64,000 nt of DNA, from NCBI GenBank assembly GCA_002104905.1, contig MCFE01000061.1, forward strand, positions 62,001 through 126,000, in the 5' to 3' direction. The notes beneath the pieces are model-generated. The model worked only from the letters and a program-made list of their open reading frames with translations, did no database searches and had not been told where the DNA came from. This DNA comes from Basidiobolus meristosporus CBS 931.73. Taxonomy: Eukaryota; Basidiobolomycota; Basidiobolomycetes; Basidiobolales; Basidiobolaceae. Position numbers and translations under genes: made by a program. Position 1 is the stretch's first letter; each line of letters begins with the position of its first letter. Of the stretch, positions 22,772-32,756 are shown piece after piece.

Positions 22772-22829
22772 TTGGTAGCAGCAATAACAAGAAACATCCC
22801 TCCTGAAGAAAGAAGAAGCCTCCTTCAAG

Positions 22830-22889
22830 ATGTCCAAAAATCAAGAATGGAAGAATGCTATGCAACAAATCCTGGCCTGGCAGAAACAG
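22830..22889 (+). pseudogene. N-terminal piece of gypsy-2 gag
   Basis: ATG at 22830 opens MSKNQEWKNAMQQILA, the same start as gypsy-1 gag, and is cut off by inserted sequence after about 20 codons. The gag frame resumes at 24433. Confidence 0.7.
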
Positions 22890-23041
22890 TTACTGCATAT
22901 GTGCTGTGATGCTCCTGCAAAAATACTTTGTTCAACACTAAAGCTTACTGCACTCTCTATTACTGTTACAATTGCAATTTAAGAAGTGATTTGGATATAG
23001 TAAGCTTATCAGAAATAGTGATAATAGTTGAACTGTTGTTA
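22890..23041 (-). repeat. copia-I fragment
   Basis: A short piece of protease-like sequence (TGCTGTGATGCTCC, also at 19498) followed by the first 70 bp or so of the copia-I LTR (GCAATTTAAGAAGTGATTTG). It probably arrived with the following LTR by rearrangement. Confidence 0.55.
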
Positions 23042-23398
23042 TGTTATGATCTACCACTTGAACATTTAAGTTAGACCAGCTTTAGTCAAATCAATTAGTA
23101 CATGCTTAGCTTATCAGTATATCTGTGTTAACTATCATGTCAGTAGCATTAGTCAGCAAATGAATCAGCAGAACCTTATTAGACAGAAATAGATATATTA
23201 AGTGGAACTTGTTGGGTGATGATGATGCAATCAAATGAGTCATCAGCCACAACCTACATTAGGAAATACAATTAGTCAGCAATTGATCTGGCAAAATGCC
23301 TAAAAGGAGCTGCTGGAATCTCAATAAAAACTAATTCAAGTCTTAGTAAATACAATACTAGCTAAACTCCCTTTACCTCTACAACTCTTATGCCAACA
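23042..23398 (+). repeat. Additional gypsy LTR inside gypsy-2 gag
   Basis: TGTTATGATC to TGCCAACA; a gypsy-family LTR with a short deletion near its 3' end. Flanks GTTA and TTCT do not match, so one junction is rearranged. It abuts LTR-X. Confidence 0.75.
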
Positions 23399-24432
23399 TT
23401 TCTCAAGTGTGAATATGTGTGGGGTGTTTGCTGGGTGTGATAACCTCTGGCAAAAGCTTGCTAGGAATATTGGGTCTTTTGTCTAATCTAATGTGAAGGG
23501 GGATAAAACCTCAAGCTTGTCAAGGGAAAACTATTGAGCTACAATCCCCAACTTAGTTGGTGTCTTAACAAAAGTTTATAATGGATTCAACATCCTTTGA
23601 GATGACAGAGTACTAAAGCTTCCAAAGTCAAAACAACAGTAAACTCCACCAACAGGGACTTGATAAGAATGCAGCTTTGACCAATAGTTACAAAGACTGA
23701 AAAGTATCTTTCCCTGTACAAAAACAAACTTGGGAAAACAATCAAATATAATAAAAATACCTACTCTGAGTATTCCTCACAAGTAGTGCCTCCAAGGTCA
23801 GTTGGCTGTCAGCATGGTTTCCTGGGAGTATTGTCAGGTCTGGGTAAGAAAGTAGTGGTAATAGGCAGCGGTGATCTCACTAATGAATAAGTCAGAATAT
23901 TGGAAGAGGGATGATTTGTTTTCATGGAGTAGCCTCCCATTTATAGTTTTTGCTGCTCAAATGCTTGCTGAAAAGTACATTCTGGAAGTTTCCAGAAGGT
24001 AGTAGACAGCCAATCATGTCACTGTGTACTAAAAATAGCTCAAATTCTTGGCAGATTGTTCCATGAGACATAGTAGTACCTAGCCAATCAAATAGTGGTA
24101 ATATGAAACCTCTGTGTCCTGTAGTTACCTCATATGGTAGTAGGATAGGAGGGTTATGAAACCAGAATGGTCACATGACATAGGCACTGTTGGGGGTACT
24201 TACCTTAAATGGTAACTATTTTCTCTTGGAATCATGGCAAGGAATAGGAATAGCTTGTGCAATGGTTAATAGTGACAAATAGTTTGCCAGGTCAAATAGT
24301 AATAATCACATAGACAGATAGAAAATATTGCAATTTGCAATGATACTGATATAGGGGGGGTAATCTTTTTTAGGAAAGTGAAAACATAGAAGGAGCATAT
24401 CTGCCTGTGGGTGTCACTGTGACCCCACTACA
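23399..24432 (+). repeat. LTR-X copy a, 5' truncated
   Basis: About 1.03 kb matching 33174-34197 along its length, ending ACCCCACTACA. It has no open frame and lacks the first ~47 bp present in copy b. Right of it gypsy-2 gag resumes at the GGTACCATGG position, so it lies in the gag gene. Confidence 0.7.
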
Positions 24433-25080
24433 CTGGTACCATGGTAGAGTCAATGAAAACCTGGGAACTTGGCTCTTCCAGATTGAAGAAGCTTTCAAGG
24501 CTAAGGGAATTGCTCCAGAAAGCAATTTATATTATGCAGCCTCTTACCTGGCAGATGCAGCTTTACAGTGGTACCACAACAAGGTCAGGTCAGCCACCAT
24601 GATGGGATGCTCTACAATCTCTACCTGGGATGAGTTTGTGTTGGAAATTCAGGATGCCTTTGAATCCCTACACCAACAGACACCACTAAGAAGAAAGTTG
24701 AAGACACCCAGACAGAAACAAATGGTCCAAGAGTACATCTATGAATATAGATGTCTACTTGGGTGAATTGAAAGAACAGACCCTCTGGATCAAGTTGAAT
24801 ACTTTGTTGATGGATTGAACAAAAGAACTTGTAAGGAAGTGAATTATCAAAGACCTCAAGCTATTGAAGAAGCCATCAAGATTGCCATTTACTATGACTC
24901 AGCTATGTTTACAGTTGGGAAGCACACAATAACTAATCAGAGAGGCCACAATCACTATGAAAGAAGACAATCAGTAGCAGTGCCAATGGAAATAGATGCT
25001 ATGCAGAAGAACTCTACCTCATAAGAATGTAAGAAGAAAGGACTTTGCTCCATTGCCACCAGCAGGGACATATTGCAAAG
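24433..25080 (+). pseudogene. Gag of gypsy-2, main part
   Basis: Open stretches 24407-24766 and 24815-25024 carry the gag domain (EAFKAKGIAPESN, TWDEFVLEIQDAF, EYIYEYRCLLG). A TGA replaces the Gln codon after CLLG, and a one-base loss in the zinc knuckle (TTTGCTCC against TTTGCTTCA in gypsy-1) shifts the frame. The knuckle remains readable in part as CHQQGHIAKYC. Confidence 0.8.
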
Positions 25081-25914
25081 TACTGCCCTCAGAGAAGAAA
25101 TGGACACCAGCCATCAAGAACCTTTGACCTTATTGAGGCCCTGAAGCATGGTAACATGGAGGATGAACTTGAAGAAGACTCAGAACTCACCTACCATATG
25201 ACAGAGGAATACCTATCCCAGATGACCTCAAACTCAGGAAAGCTATTATACTTGAATGGAGTAATCAATGGAGTACCTGCCAAGATCACAATTGACTCAG
25301 GAGCATTGCATGAGTACATGTCAGAGTAACTTGCTTTCAAAGCTGGAAACAACTTGGAACCCATCAAATCAACATCAGTCTCAACAGCTGATGGGAACTC
25401 TCACATAATCAACTGTATTACTAAGCCAGTAAGGATGAAGATCAATGACTATGAAGAAGATCTACAGGCCTATATACTTGGGAACTGCAAGTTTGAACTT
25501 ATACTTGGGAAAACCTGGTTATTTTGTTGTAATCCATCAATCAACTGGAGAACCCATGCTACTCAGATCCAGAAGGACAACAAGACCTATGAGCCATTAC
25601 CTGCTAGACTGGATTTAACTTGGTCAATTCCAGTGTGTGTGAAACAAGTGAACTTAGCAAGTCACAGTTCTGTAGAGCACTAAGAAAAGGCACCCAGATG
25701 TTTCTCATGGCAGTATTACAGGAGGATTCCTCTACTCCAGTACCCCAGAAGGCCCAGACTCTTTTAAAAGAATATTCAGACATATTTCCAGATGTGCTTG
25801 TATGCCTACCACCAGTCAGATACATGGATCATGCCATTGAAACAGGAGATAGCCCTCCAGTGAGTAAGACACCTTACATAATGAGTCCATTGGAGTTGGA
25901 AGAGATGAAGAGAC
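25045..25914 (+). pseudogene. Protease and N-terminal reverse transcriptase of gypsy-2
   Basis: 25045-25329 includes the protease active site IDSGALHEYMSE and ends in a TAA that replaces Gln in gypsy-1. 25354-25683 continues the protease and linker (LGKTWLFC, the usual LGKxWL motif). 25620-25914 begins the reverse transcriptase region and ends in LEEMKR, where copia-2 is inserted; the frame continues at 30608 with [19 protein letters not shown]. Confidence 0.82.
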
Positions 25915-26264
25915 TGTTGTAAAAAATTTGTATTTCCACCTAAATATTCACCTAACTTAGTCACTTAGATCATTACCTTCAAATCCTAGAAAATACTGAC
26001 CAAATTCCTTGTCGGGATTTACTTAGAATATTTTCACCAAAATACCAGGTACCCAGAACATGAAAATTCTCAAAGTTGTCCAAACAGCCCCAAACTTTGC
26101 ACACATGTTCTTGGGACCTTCCTTAACCTATTCTACGTGTTTGTAATGCCAAGACCAGGTAAAAGTATAAATACCACTTTTACATTCAATAAATCATTAA
26201 GTGAAAACCACATAATCTACTTGTTCTCCCAATCACTTCCAATATCTCCAAGACTCTTACAACA
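25915..26264 (+). repeat. 5' LTR of copia-2
   Basis: 350 bp, TGTTGTAAAA to CTTACAACA. It carries a TATA box (TATAAATA, 26166-26173) and an AATAAA at 26188-26193, both repeated in the 3' LTR. Confidence 0.95.
26166..26173 (+). promoter_or_regulatory. TATA box in copia-2 5' LTR
   Basis: TATAAATA, about 100 bp before the first in-frame ATG after the LTR; the same sequence stands at 30504-30511 in the 3' LTR. It is the likely start region for the genomic transcript. Confidence 0.55.
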
Positions 26265-26277
26265 GGTTATGAGCCCC
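26265..26277 (+). other. Half-tRNA primer site of copia-2, containing the start codon
   Basis: GGTTATGAGCCCC follows the LTR directly. Twelve bases (GGTTATGAGCCC) complement the anticodon arm of initiator tRNA-Met as known from yeast. The ATG inside it (26269-26271) is in frame with gag-pol. Confidence 0.75.
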
Positions 26278-29200
26278 AAGCTGTCACTCTCTGCAATGTC
26301 TACTACTGCTATTACTGGAATTTTTCCCTCTGCTGAAAAGTTGGATGGATCTAACTACCAAGTGTGGAAGGTGAAGATGAAGATGCTGCTGCAGGAAAGA
26401 GGCCTTTGGGATATTGTCATGGGAGAAGAATGCCCTCCTAAAAATGTGGGAGAGGAAGCCTTAAAGTACCAGAAGAAAGAACAAAGTGCCTTTAACTGCA
26501 TTTGCCTTAATGTCAAGGACAAATTGCTAATTCAATGCTCAAGAGCAAAAACGGCAAAAAATGCCTGGAAAGCATTAGAAGACACCTACCAGTCATGTTC
26601 AGCTGCCAAGAAAATGTATCTGAGAAGAAAATTCTTTACTACAAAGATGCTGCCAGGAGAAGAAATGAAAAATCTAATTAACAGAATTACCCTGCTGGTA
26701 GATGAGATGGAATCTGTGGGCGTACCAACTACTGATGAGGATGTGATAGTTACCATCCTGAATAGCCTGACAGACAAGTTTCAGGGCCTTGTATCCGCCC
26801 TAGAGTCCAGAACTGAAGATTTGACCTTAAATTACGTATATGGAAGGCTCCTGGATGAAGAATTAAGAAAATCAAGCGCCAATAAGAAGGAAGAAGAAAA
26901 TGCTTTAATAAGCAATGATAACCAACAAAGGAGGTACCCAAGACCCTACAAAGGCAACAGCAACCTATTTTGCAACTACTGTAAAAGGAAAGGACACACA
27001 TCAGACCGGTGTTTCAAAAAGAGAGATTATCAGCAAAAGAAGCCTGAATATGGAAATGCTGCAACAACTGAAGATAGACTATTCATATCTGCACTAAATA
27101 TGACCACAAACAAGGATTCTCAGGCGTGGTATATTGACTCTGGAGCTTCTCAACACTTTACACACCAAAAAGAACTTTTCACCCAATATCAAGAAATCCC
27201 AATTAAGAAGGTTTTCATGGGTGACGATAGAACACTTGATGCAGTGGGAGAAGGAACTATCCAAGTAAACCTTAGAAGCAGTGAAGGAAGCCATACACTG
27301 ACCTTTAAAGAAGTACTCTATGTACCAGAAATAGCCAAGAACCTACTCTCTGTAAGCAAGGCCACAGCAGAAGGACTCAGTTTCAGTTTTGACAATTCTG
27401 GATGCAGGATCACTGATCAAAATGGTGCTCATATTGCTTTGGGCATCAGAGATCAGAACCTATACAAGTTGACTTATATTCCATCATATCTGGAAGCCAA
27501 TATAAGTAACTTAAATGAAGAAACACCAATGCTTTGGCACAGGAGATTTGGACACATCAATTTTGATTATTTGCGTAAAATGATCAAAGATCAGCTAATT
27601 TCTGGAGTGAAAATTGATCCCCCAGCTAATTTGGAGCACTGTGAAGCCTGCATATATGGGAAACAAGCCAGACAACCGTTCAAGAGCTCTGGGTTAATCA
27701 AAACTAAGAAAAAATTAGATCTAATTCACTCAGATCTGTGTGGACCTATGCAAAATTTATCCTTAGGCAGGATGAAGTATTTAATCACTTTTATTGATGA
27801 TTATACAAGATACACATGGGTCTACTTCATGGAGAGAAAGGAAGAAGCTCTGTCTAAGCTCAGGGAGTTTAAAGCCATGGTGGAGAGAGAAACTGGTGAA
27901 AAAATCAAGAAAATACGCTCTGACAATGGTGGAGAATATACCTCAAAACTCTTCATCCACTTCTGCAAAATTCATGGGATAAAGCAAGAGACTACTGTAC
28001 CATACTCCCCACAGCAAAATGGAGTAGCAGAACAAGCTAACAGATCAATAATTGATATGGCAAGATCTATGATCCATGATCAAAAATTATCCTATGATTT
28101 TTGGGCGGAATCAGTTGCCACTGCTGTATATCTTAAAAATAGGAGTTATAACAGAATACTTTGTGATTCTACTCCATTTGAAGCATGGTATGGACACAGA
28201 CCAAGTGCAGAACATCTAAGAATATTTGGGTGTACAGCATATGCCAAAAAACTGGCCGGAAATCAGTCAAAATTTGAGCCAAAAAGTGTAAAATGCATAT
28301 TTTTGGGCTACTGCAATGAGAGTAAGGCATACAGACTCTACAATACCGAAGCAAAGAAGCTGATCAAGTCCAGGGATGTGTTGTTTGATGAAAATTCAAA
28401 ATTTTCACAAAAAATGATATCAGATGATGACAAAAATTTGATCTCAAGTCTACCAATTGTCAGGATTGAATCAGAGCAAAACAATGAAAATTTTTTCACT
28501 CCAGAGGACTCTACAACCGTGGTTCAGCCAGAATCAGTGCCCAGGAATATCCCAGAAGTGATCATTCCAGTATCAAATGCCCGGAGATCAAATCGGACAA
28601 GAAATAGCCCAAATTCCTATATTAATGAGGGTACAAACTTAGCCTATGCCTATTCAGTCCATATTGATGAACCCCAGACTGTAAAAGAGGCCCTAAATAG
28701 CCCTCAGACAAAGTTTTGGAGATCTGCAATGACTGAGGAATATCAGGCCCTGATGGAAAATCCAACTTGGGACTTAGTCAAATTACCAATCAACCGAAAA
28801 TCAATTGGATGCAGATGGGTCTTCAAGACAAAGTACAAGGCTGATGGTACAATTGAAAGATACAAAGCAAGACTTGTAGCCAAAGGATACTCTCAAACAA
28901 AAGGACTTGACTATACTGAGACCTTTGCACCGGTAGCCAAGTTTAATTCCATCAGATTAATATTGGCTATTGCAGCCAAATATAAGTTTTTTATTCATCA
29001 AATGGATGTAAAAACTGCATTTTTGAATGGAGAACTTGATGAGGACGTGTATATGGACCAGCCTGATGGGTTTGTTGACCAAGATAACCCCCATTTGGTC
29101 TGCAAGCTTAAAAAGTCACTATATGGTCTCAAACAATCACCAAGAGCCTGGAATTGCAAGATAGATTCTTATTTGGAATCTTTGAGTTTCAAAAGGAGTT

Positions 29201-30240
29201 ATGCTGACTATAGTATATACTATAAGCCAGATAGAGCAAATCCAGTTCTATTAGCTCTATATGTGGATGATCTTATTATAGCCACCAATAACCTAGAAAC
29301 ATTGGAAGAGACTAAATCCAGCCTATCTAAGGAGTTCAAGATGTCCGATCTAGGAGAACTCAGTTACTACTTAGGGATTAAGTTCTCCATAGACAGAAGT
29401 ACCCAGACTATTACCCTAAGCCAATCCAAGTATATTCAAGATATACTAAAGAAGTACAAAATGGAAGACTGTAAACCGGCAGCTACCCCAATGGAGACAA
29501 ACCTTAACTTGGTCAAAACTCAACCAAATCAAGAGAGCTTGGTGCCATCTGAAAGCCCTGACTTTCCTTATCAATCTATGGTCGGCAGTCTGATGTATAT
29601 CATGCTTGGAACACGTCCAGATATCTCATATTCAGTGGGAGTTGTCAGCCAACATAATCAGAATTATGGATCTGATCATATTGCAGCAGTTAAGCGGATT
29701 TTTAGATACCTAAAAGGAACTGCTGATATCTGCTTAAGATACACTTATAAGGATTCAGAACAGGATCTTGTGGGATACTCTGATGCTGATTGGGGACGAA
29801 ATTTAGAAGACAGAAGATCCACCACAGGATACACCTTTCTTTACTGTAAAGGAGCAATTTCATGGAATTCAAGAAAGCAACCAACCGTAGCACTTTCTAC
29901 TACAGAGGCAGAATATATGGCAGCCTGTGAGGCTACAAAAGAAGCAATGTGGTTAAGAAAGCTGTTTACAGATTTAGGCCTATGTCAAAAAACGCCTATT
30001 ACTTTATTTCAAGATAATCAAGGATGTATACAATTAGGTAGAAATCCAACTTTTCATGCTAGAACCAAGCACATAGATATTAGACATCATTTCATACGTG
30101 AAGCTATAGAGAGTAACTTAGTTAGATTAGTTTACTGTCCTACAGATGAAATGATTGCAGACATATTTACCAAACCATTAGCTAGAGACAAGTTTGAATA
30201 TCTTAGGTCAAAATTAGGACTAGTCAGTATGAACATTTAG
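26269..30240 (+). CDS. Gag-pol polyprotein of copia-2
   Basis: 1323 residues from the ATG in the primer site; the frame is open further upstream into the LTR (26137), and ATG 26299 is an alternative start. Domain order: gag (about residues 20-210, QVWKVKMKMLLQERGLW), zinc knuckle FCNYCKRKGHTSDRC, protease WYIDSGASQHF, GAG-pre-integrase (WHRRFGHINFDYL, HCEACIYGK), integrase with Asp in FIDDYTRYTW, Asp in IRSDNGGEY and NGVAE, reverse transcriptase with intact LYVDDLIIA, and RNase H (GYSDADWG, STTEAEYMAA, QDNQGC). All motifs needed for virus-like particle formation, reverse transcription and integration are present. Gag and pol share one frame, so no frameshift is used. Confidence 0.95.
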   Translation: MSPKLSLSAMSTTAITGIFPSAEKLDGSNYQVWKVKMKMLLQERGLWDIVMGEECPPKNVGEEALKYQKKEQSAFNCICLNVKDKLLIQCSRAKTAKNAWKALEDTYQSCSAAKKMYLRRKFFTTKMLPGEEMKNLINRITLLVDEMESVGVPTTDEDVIVTILNSLTDKFQGLVSALESRTEDLTLNYVYGRLLDEELRKSSANKKEEENALISNDNQQRRYPRPYKGNSNLFCNYCKRKGHTSDRCFKKRDYQQKKPEYGNAATTEDRLFISALNMTTNKDSQAWYIDSGASQHFTHQKELFTQYQEIPIKKVFMGDDRTLDAVGEGTIQVNLRSSEGSHTLTFKEVLYVPEIAKNLLSVSKATAEGLSFSFDNSGCRITDQNGAHIALGIRDQNLYKLTYIPSYLEANISNLNEETPMLWHRRFGHINFDYLRKMIKDQLISGVKIDPPANLEHCEACIYGKQARQPFKSSGLIKTKKKLDLIHSDLCGPMQNLSLGRMKYLITFIDDYTRYTWVYFMERKEEALSKLREFKAMVERETGEKIKKIRSDNGGEYTSKLFIHFCKIHGIKQETTVPYSPQQNGVAEQANRSIIDMARSMIHDQKLSYDFWAESVATAVYLKNRSYNRILCDSTPFEAWYGHRPSAEHLRIFGCTAYAKKLAGNQSKFEPKSVKCIFLGYCNESKAYRLYNTEAKKLIKSRDVLFDENSKFSQKMISDDDKNLISSLPIVRIESEQNNENFFTPEDSTTVVQPESVPRNIPEVIIPVSNARRSNRTRNSPNSYINEGTNLAYAYSVHIDEPQTVKEALNSPQTKFWRSAMTEEYQALMENPTWDLVKLPINRKSIGCRWVFKTKYKADGTIERYKARLVAKGYSQTKGLDYTETFAPVAKFNSIRLILAIAAKYKFFIHQMDVKTAFLNGELDEDVYMDQPDGFVDQDNPHLVCKLKKSLYGLKQSPRAWNCKIDSYLESLSFKRSYADYSIYYKPDRANPVLLALYVDDLIIATNNLETLEETKSSLSKEFKMSDLGELSYYLGIKFSIDRSTQTITLSQSKYIQDILKKYKMEDCKPAATPMETNLNLVKTQPNQESLVPSESPDFPYQSMVGSLMYIMLGTRPDISYSVGVVSQHNQNYGSDHIAAVKRIFRYLKGTADICLRYTYKDSEQDLVGYSDADWGRNLEDRRSTTGYTFLYCKGAISWNSRKQPTVALSTTEAEYMAACEATKEAMWLRKLFTDLGLCQKTPITLFQDNQGCIQLGRNPTFHARTKHIDIRHHFIREAIESNLVRLVYCPTDEMIADIFTKPLARDKFEYLRSKLGLVSMNI

Positions 30241-30242
30241 CT

Positions 30243-30251
30243 GAGTGGGAG
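30243..30251 (+). other. Polypurine tract of copia-2
   Basis: GAGTGGGAG ends directly at the 3' LTR start (30252) and lies just after the gag-pol stop. Confidence 0.7.
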
Positions 30252-30602
30252 TGTTGTAAAAAATTTGTATTTCCACCTAAATATTCACCTAACTTAGTCA
30301 CTTAGATCATTACCTTCAAATCCTAGAAAATACTGACCAAATTCCTTGTCGGGATTTACTTAGAATATTTTCACCAAAATACCAGGTACCCAGAACATGA
30401 AAATTCTCAAAGTTGTCCAAACAGCCCCAAACTTTGCACACATGTTCGTTGGGACCTTCCTTAACCTATTCTACGTGTTTGTAATGCCAAGACCAGGTAA
30501 AAGTATAAATACCACTTTTACATTCAATAAATCATTAAGTGAAAACCACATAATCTACTTGTTCTCCCAATCACTTCCAATATCTCCAAGACTCTTACAA
30601 CA
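30252..30602 (+). repeat. 3' LTR of copia-2
   Basis: 351 bp, nearly identical to the 5' LTR, followed by the GAGAC duplication at 30603-30607. Confidence 0.95.
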
Positions 30603-30607
30603 GAGAC

Positions 30608-31548
30608 AAATGGATCAGTTACTGAAGCAAGGATATATCAAACCTAGCAAGTCACCTTGGGGAGCACCAGTACTTTTTGTGAAGAAGAAGGATGGAGCAC
30701 TTAGGATGTGCATTGACTACAGAGCCCTCAACTCAGTTACAGTGAAGAATAAGTACCACATACCTTGGATTGATGAGCTGTTGGACCAACTCAATGGAGC
30801 CACTATTTTCAGCAAGATTGACCTCATGTCAGGATACAACCAGATTTAGGTGAAGCCAGAAGACATCCTTAAGACAGCATTCAGGACCAGATATGGACAT
30901 TACAAGTACTTAGTCATGAGTTTTGGCCTCACCAATGCCCCTGCAACATTCATGACCCTGATGCAGACTGCCTTCCCAGAGTACTTAGACAAGTTTGTCA
31001 TAATCTACCTAGATGATTTATTGATATACAGCAAGACAGAAGAGGATCACTTAGTGCACATTGAAAAGGTCTTGAAGAAGCTAAGAGAGAACAAGCTTTA
31101 TGGCAAGCTACCCAAGTGTGAATTTTTCAAGGAACATGTTGAACATCTGGGACACATAGTGACTAGCACAGGAGTAACCTTAGACCCTAAGAGGATTGAA
31201 GTAATCAAGAATCTGAAGCAGCCCCATAGCATATCAGAGCTCAGATCATTCCTTGGAATGGTTTCCTATTATTGGAGATTTGTCAAGTCCTTTGCAAGTA
31301 TTGCAGCCCCTTTAACTGATATCTGCAAGAAAGACAATACCTACAAGTGGGACATAGCCTGTGAGACTGCCTTCCAGATGCTCAAGAATGAACCTGCTAA
31401 GCTACTAAACTTAAGAATACCTGACTTCAGAAAAGAGTTTACTCTGTGCACAGATGCTTCAGATTATGCAATTGGTGAAGTGTTGAGCCAAGAACACAAG
31501 GGAAAGGACTACCCTAGAACAAGTTGCACAACTCAACTTGGTGCATGA
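30608..31548 (+). pseudogene. C-terminal reverse transcriptase and truncated RNase H of gypsy-2
   Basis: Continues the reverse transcriptase interrupted by copia-2. An Arg codon has become TAG at 30847-30849 (after SGYNQI). The catalytic box [13 protein letters not shown] is intact. In RNase H the sequence jumps from KGKDYP directly to a segment that in gypsy-1 lies about 95 residues later ([12 protein letters not shown], in another frame), so most of RNase H is deleted at about 31513. Confidence 0.85.
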
Positions 31549-32756
31549 ATCACATTGGCCTAGCCTAATACCAAAGTACTTGGAGAACCAAGCGATTCCT
31601 AATGAGGTGGATGAAGATATCAAGAAGATCATCCGGGATGAAGCCAGTAAATTTGTAGTACAGAATGAAAGCTCCACCAAATTGTTGATGGAAGCCTTAT
31701 TGCCTATTGCCCTAATGTTGCCTGCCTGGATTTAATAAATAAGCTACACAATGGATATGAGCATCTTGGAATTGAAGGAACCTACAGCCTTGTGAAAGCC
31801 AGAGCATGGTGGCCCAGAATGAAACATGATGTTGAGAAGCTAGTAAAACATGCCCAAATTGCCAAATCAACCAAGGCCAACTACAGAGAATTGCTGAACT
31901 CTTTCCCTTGGAACCTGTAAGACTATTTGAAAGATGGGAAATTGACTTTATTGGAAGACTGCCAACTACAAGGAAATGCAACCATTGGATCCTAGTAGTA
32001 ATAGACCATGCCACTAAATGGCCAATGGCTAAAGCTGTACCTATAGCCAGTGAACAAGAAGTTGTAAGTTTCATCTACCATGAGATCCTTATGACATCTG
32101 GATGCCCTGTGGAGATTCTATTGGATAGAGGTGCAAACTTTATGGCTAAGCCATTGGAAGCTTACCTGGAAATGCAGCATATCAAACACTTGAAAACTGT
32201 GGCATATCACTCAGAACTAATGGAGTCACTGAACGGTTTAATAGATTATTTGAAAAAATGCTGACCAAGTATGCAAATGGAGTTGTCAGTAGATGAGATG
32301 AGTATATAGACCAAACACTCTTTGCATGCAGAGTCAGAGTACACAACACCACCCAACAATTGCCATTTTACTTAGTGTATGGATGTGAACCAAGGACTAC
32401 AGGAGATCACACACAACCAAAGCCTACAGACACCTTAGAAGATGAACTCAGTCAGTCAAGTAGACACCAGCAGCTGGAACAAAGACATCAAGAGGCACAG
32501 ACCAAAGTATCTCAAAGTGCAGAAAAGATGAAGCAGAGATTTGATAGGACTATAGCACCAGGAGCATTGACAGTTGGGAACTTTGTATTGCTAAGAAACA
32601 ACACTTGGAAAAAGTTTGAGCCACAATGGACAGGACCATTCAAGATCATCAGAGAATGTCCATTTGCAGCTTACCAACTAATGAACAAACAAGGCAATAT
32701 CTGGGAAGACTTAGAACATAGGGACAGACTCAACCTTGCAAGACTTGCTGATAACA
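31538..32756 (+). pseudogene. Integrase of gypsy-2, broken and truncated
   Basis: Frame-shifted pieces 31538-31735, 31908-32264 (WEIDFIGRLPTTRKCNHW, ILLDRGANFMA) and 32360-32764 (VYGCEPRTTGD, WTGPFKIIRECPF, ARLADNT). The NGVTERF region is frameshifted near 32220. The coding sequence is interrupted at ADNT by the terminus of Plavaka copy D; gypsy-1 continues for a further 19 residues there. Confidence 0.82.

Larger units (their letters stand above)
25915..30602 (+). mobile_element. Ty1/copia retrotransposon, copia-2 (family II), apparently intact
   Basis: 4688 bp with LTRs 25915-26264 (350 bp) and 30252-30602 (351 bp) that differ by a single base insertion by my reading (CATGTTCTTGGG against CATGTTCGTTGGG), and a perfect 5-bp target duplication GAGAC (25910-25914 and 30603-30607). 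Between them one uninterrupted gag-pol frame contains all expected domains with their catalytic residues. The insertion splits the reverse transcriptase of gypsy-2. It is the youngest and only apparently complete element in the window and a candidate for current activity. Confidence 0.95.
22405..32756 (+). mobile_element. Ty3/gypsy retrotransposon, gypsy-2, interrupted and 3' truncated
   Basis: Same family as gypsy-1, plus strand. The 5' LTR is 22405-22771, gag begins at 22830, and the element ends abruptly at 32756 in the integrase C-terminal coding region, where Plavaka copy D begins. Internal insertions are a copia-I fragment (about 22890-23041), a gypsy LTR (23042-23398), LTR-X (23399-24432) and the complete copia-2 (25915-30602). 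Its own coding parts carry stops, a frameshift in the zinc knuckle and a large deletion in RNase H. It is inactive. Confidence 0.88.

Noticed and set aside
26137-26268. Start of copia-2 gag-pol inside the 5' LTR
   Set aside because: The frame is open from 26137, but this segment lies in the LTR and is repeated at 30397 in the 3' LTR, where it reads into gypsy-2. The TATA box at 26166 makes the upstream ATG unlikely to be transcribed.
30397-30849. A 150-residue ORF joining LTR sequence to reverse transcriptase
   Set aside because: It is an accidental fusion of the copia-2 3' LTR with the resumed gypsy-2 reverse transcriptase, not a gene.
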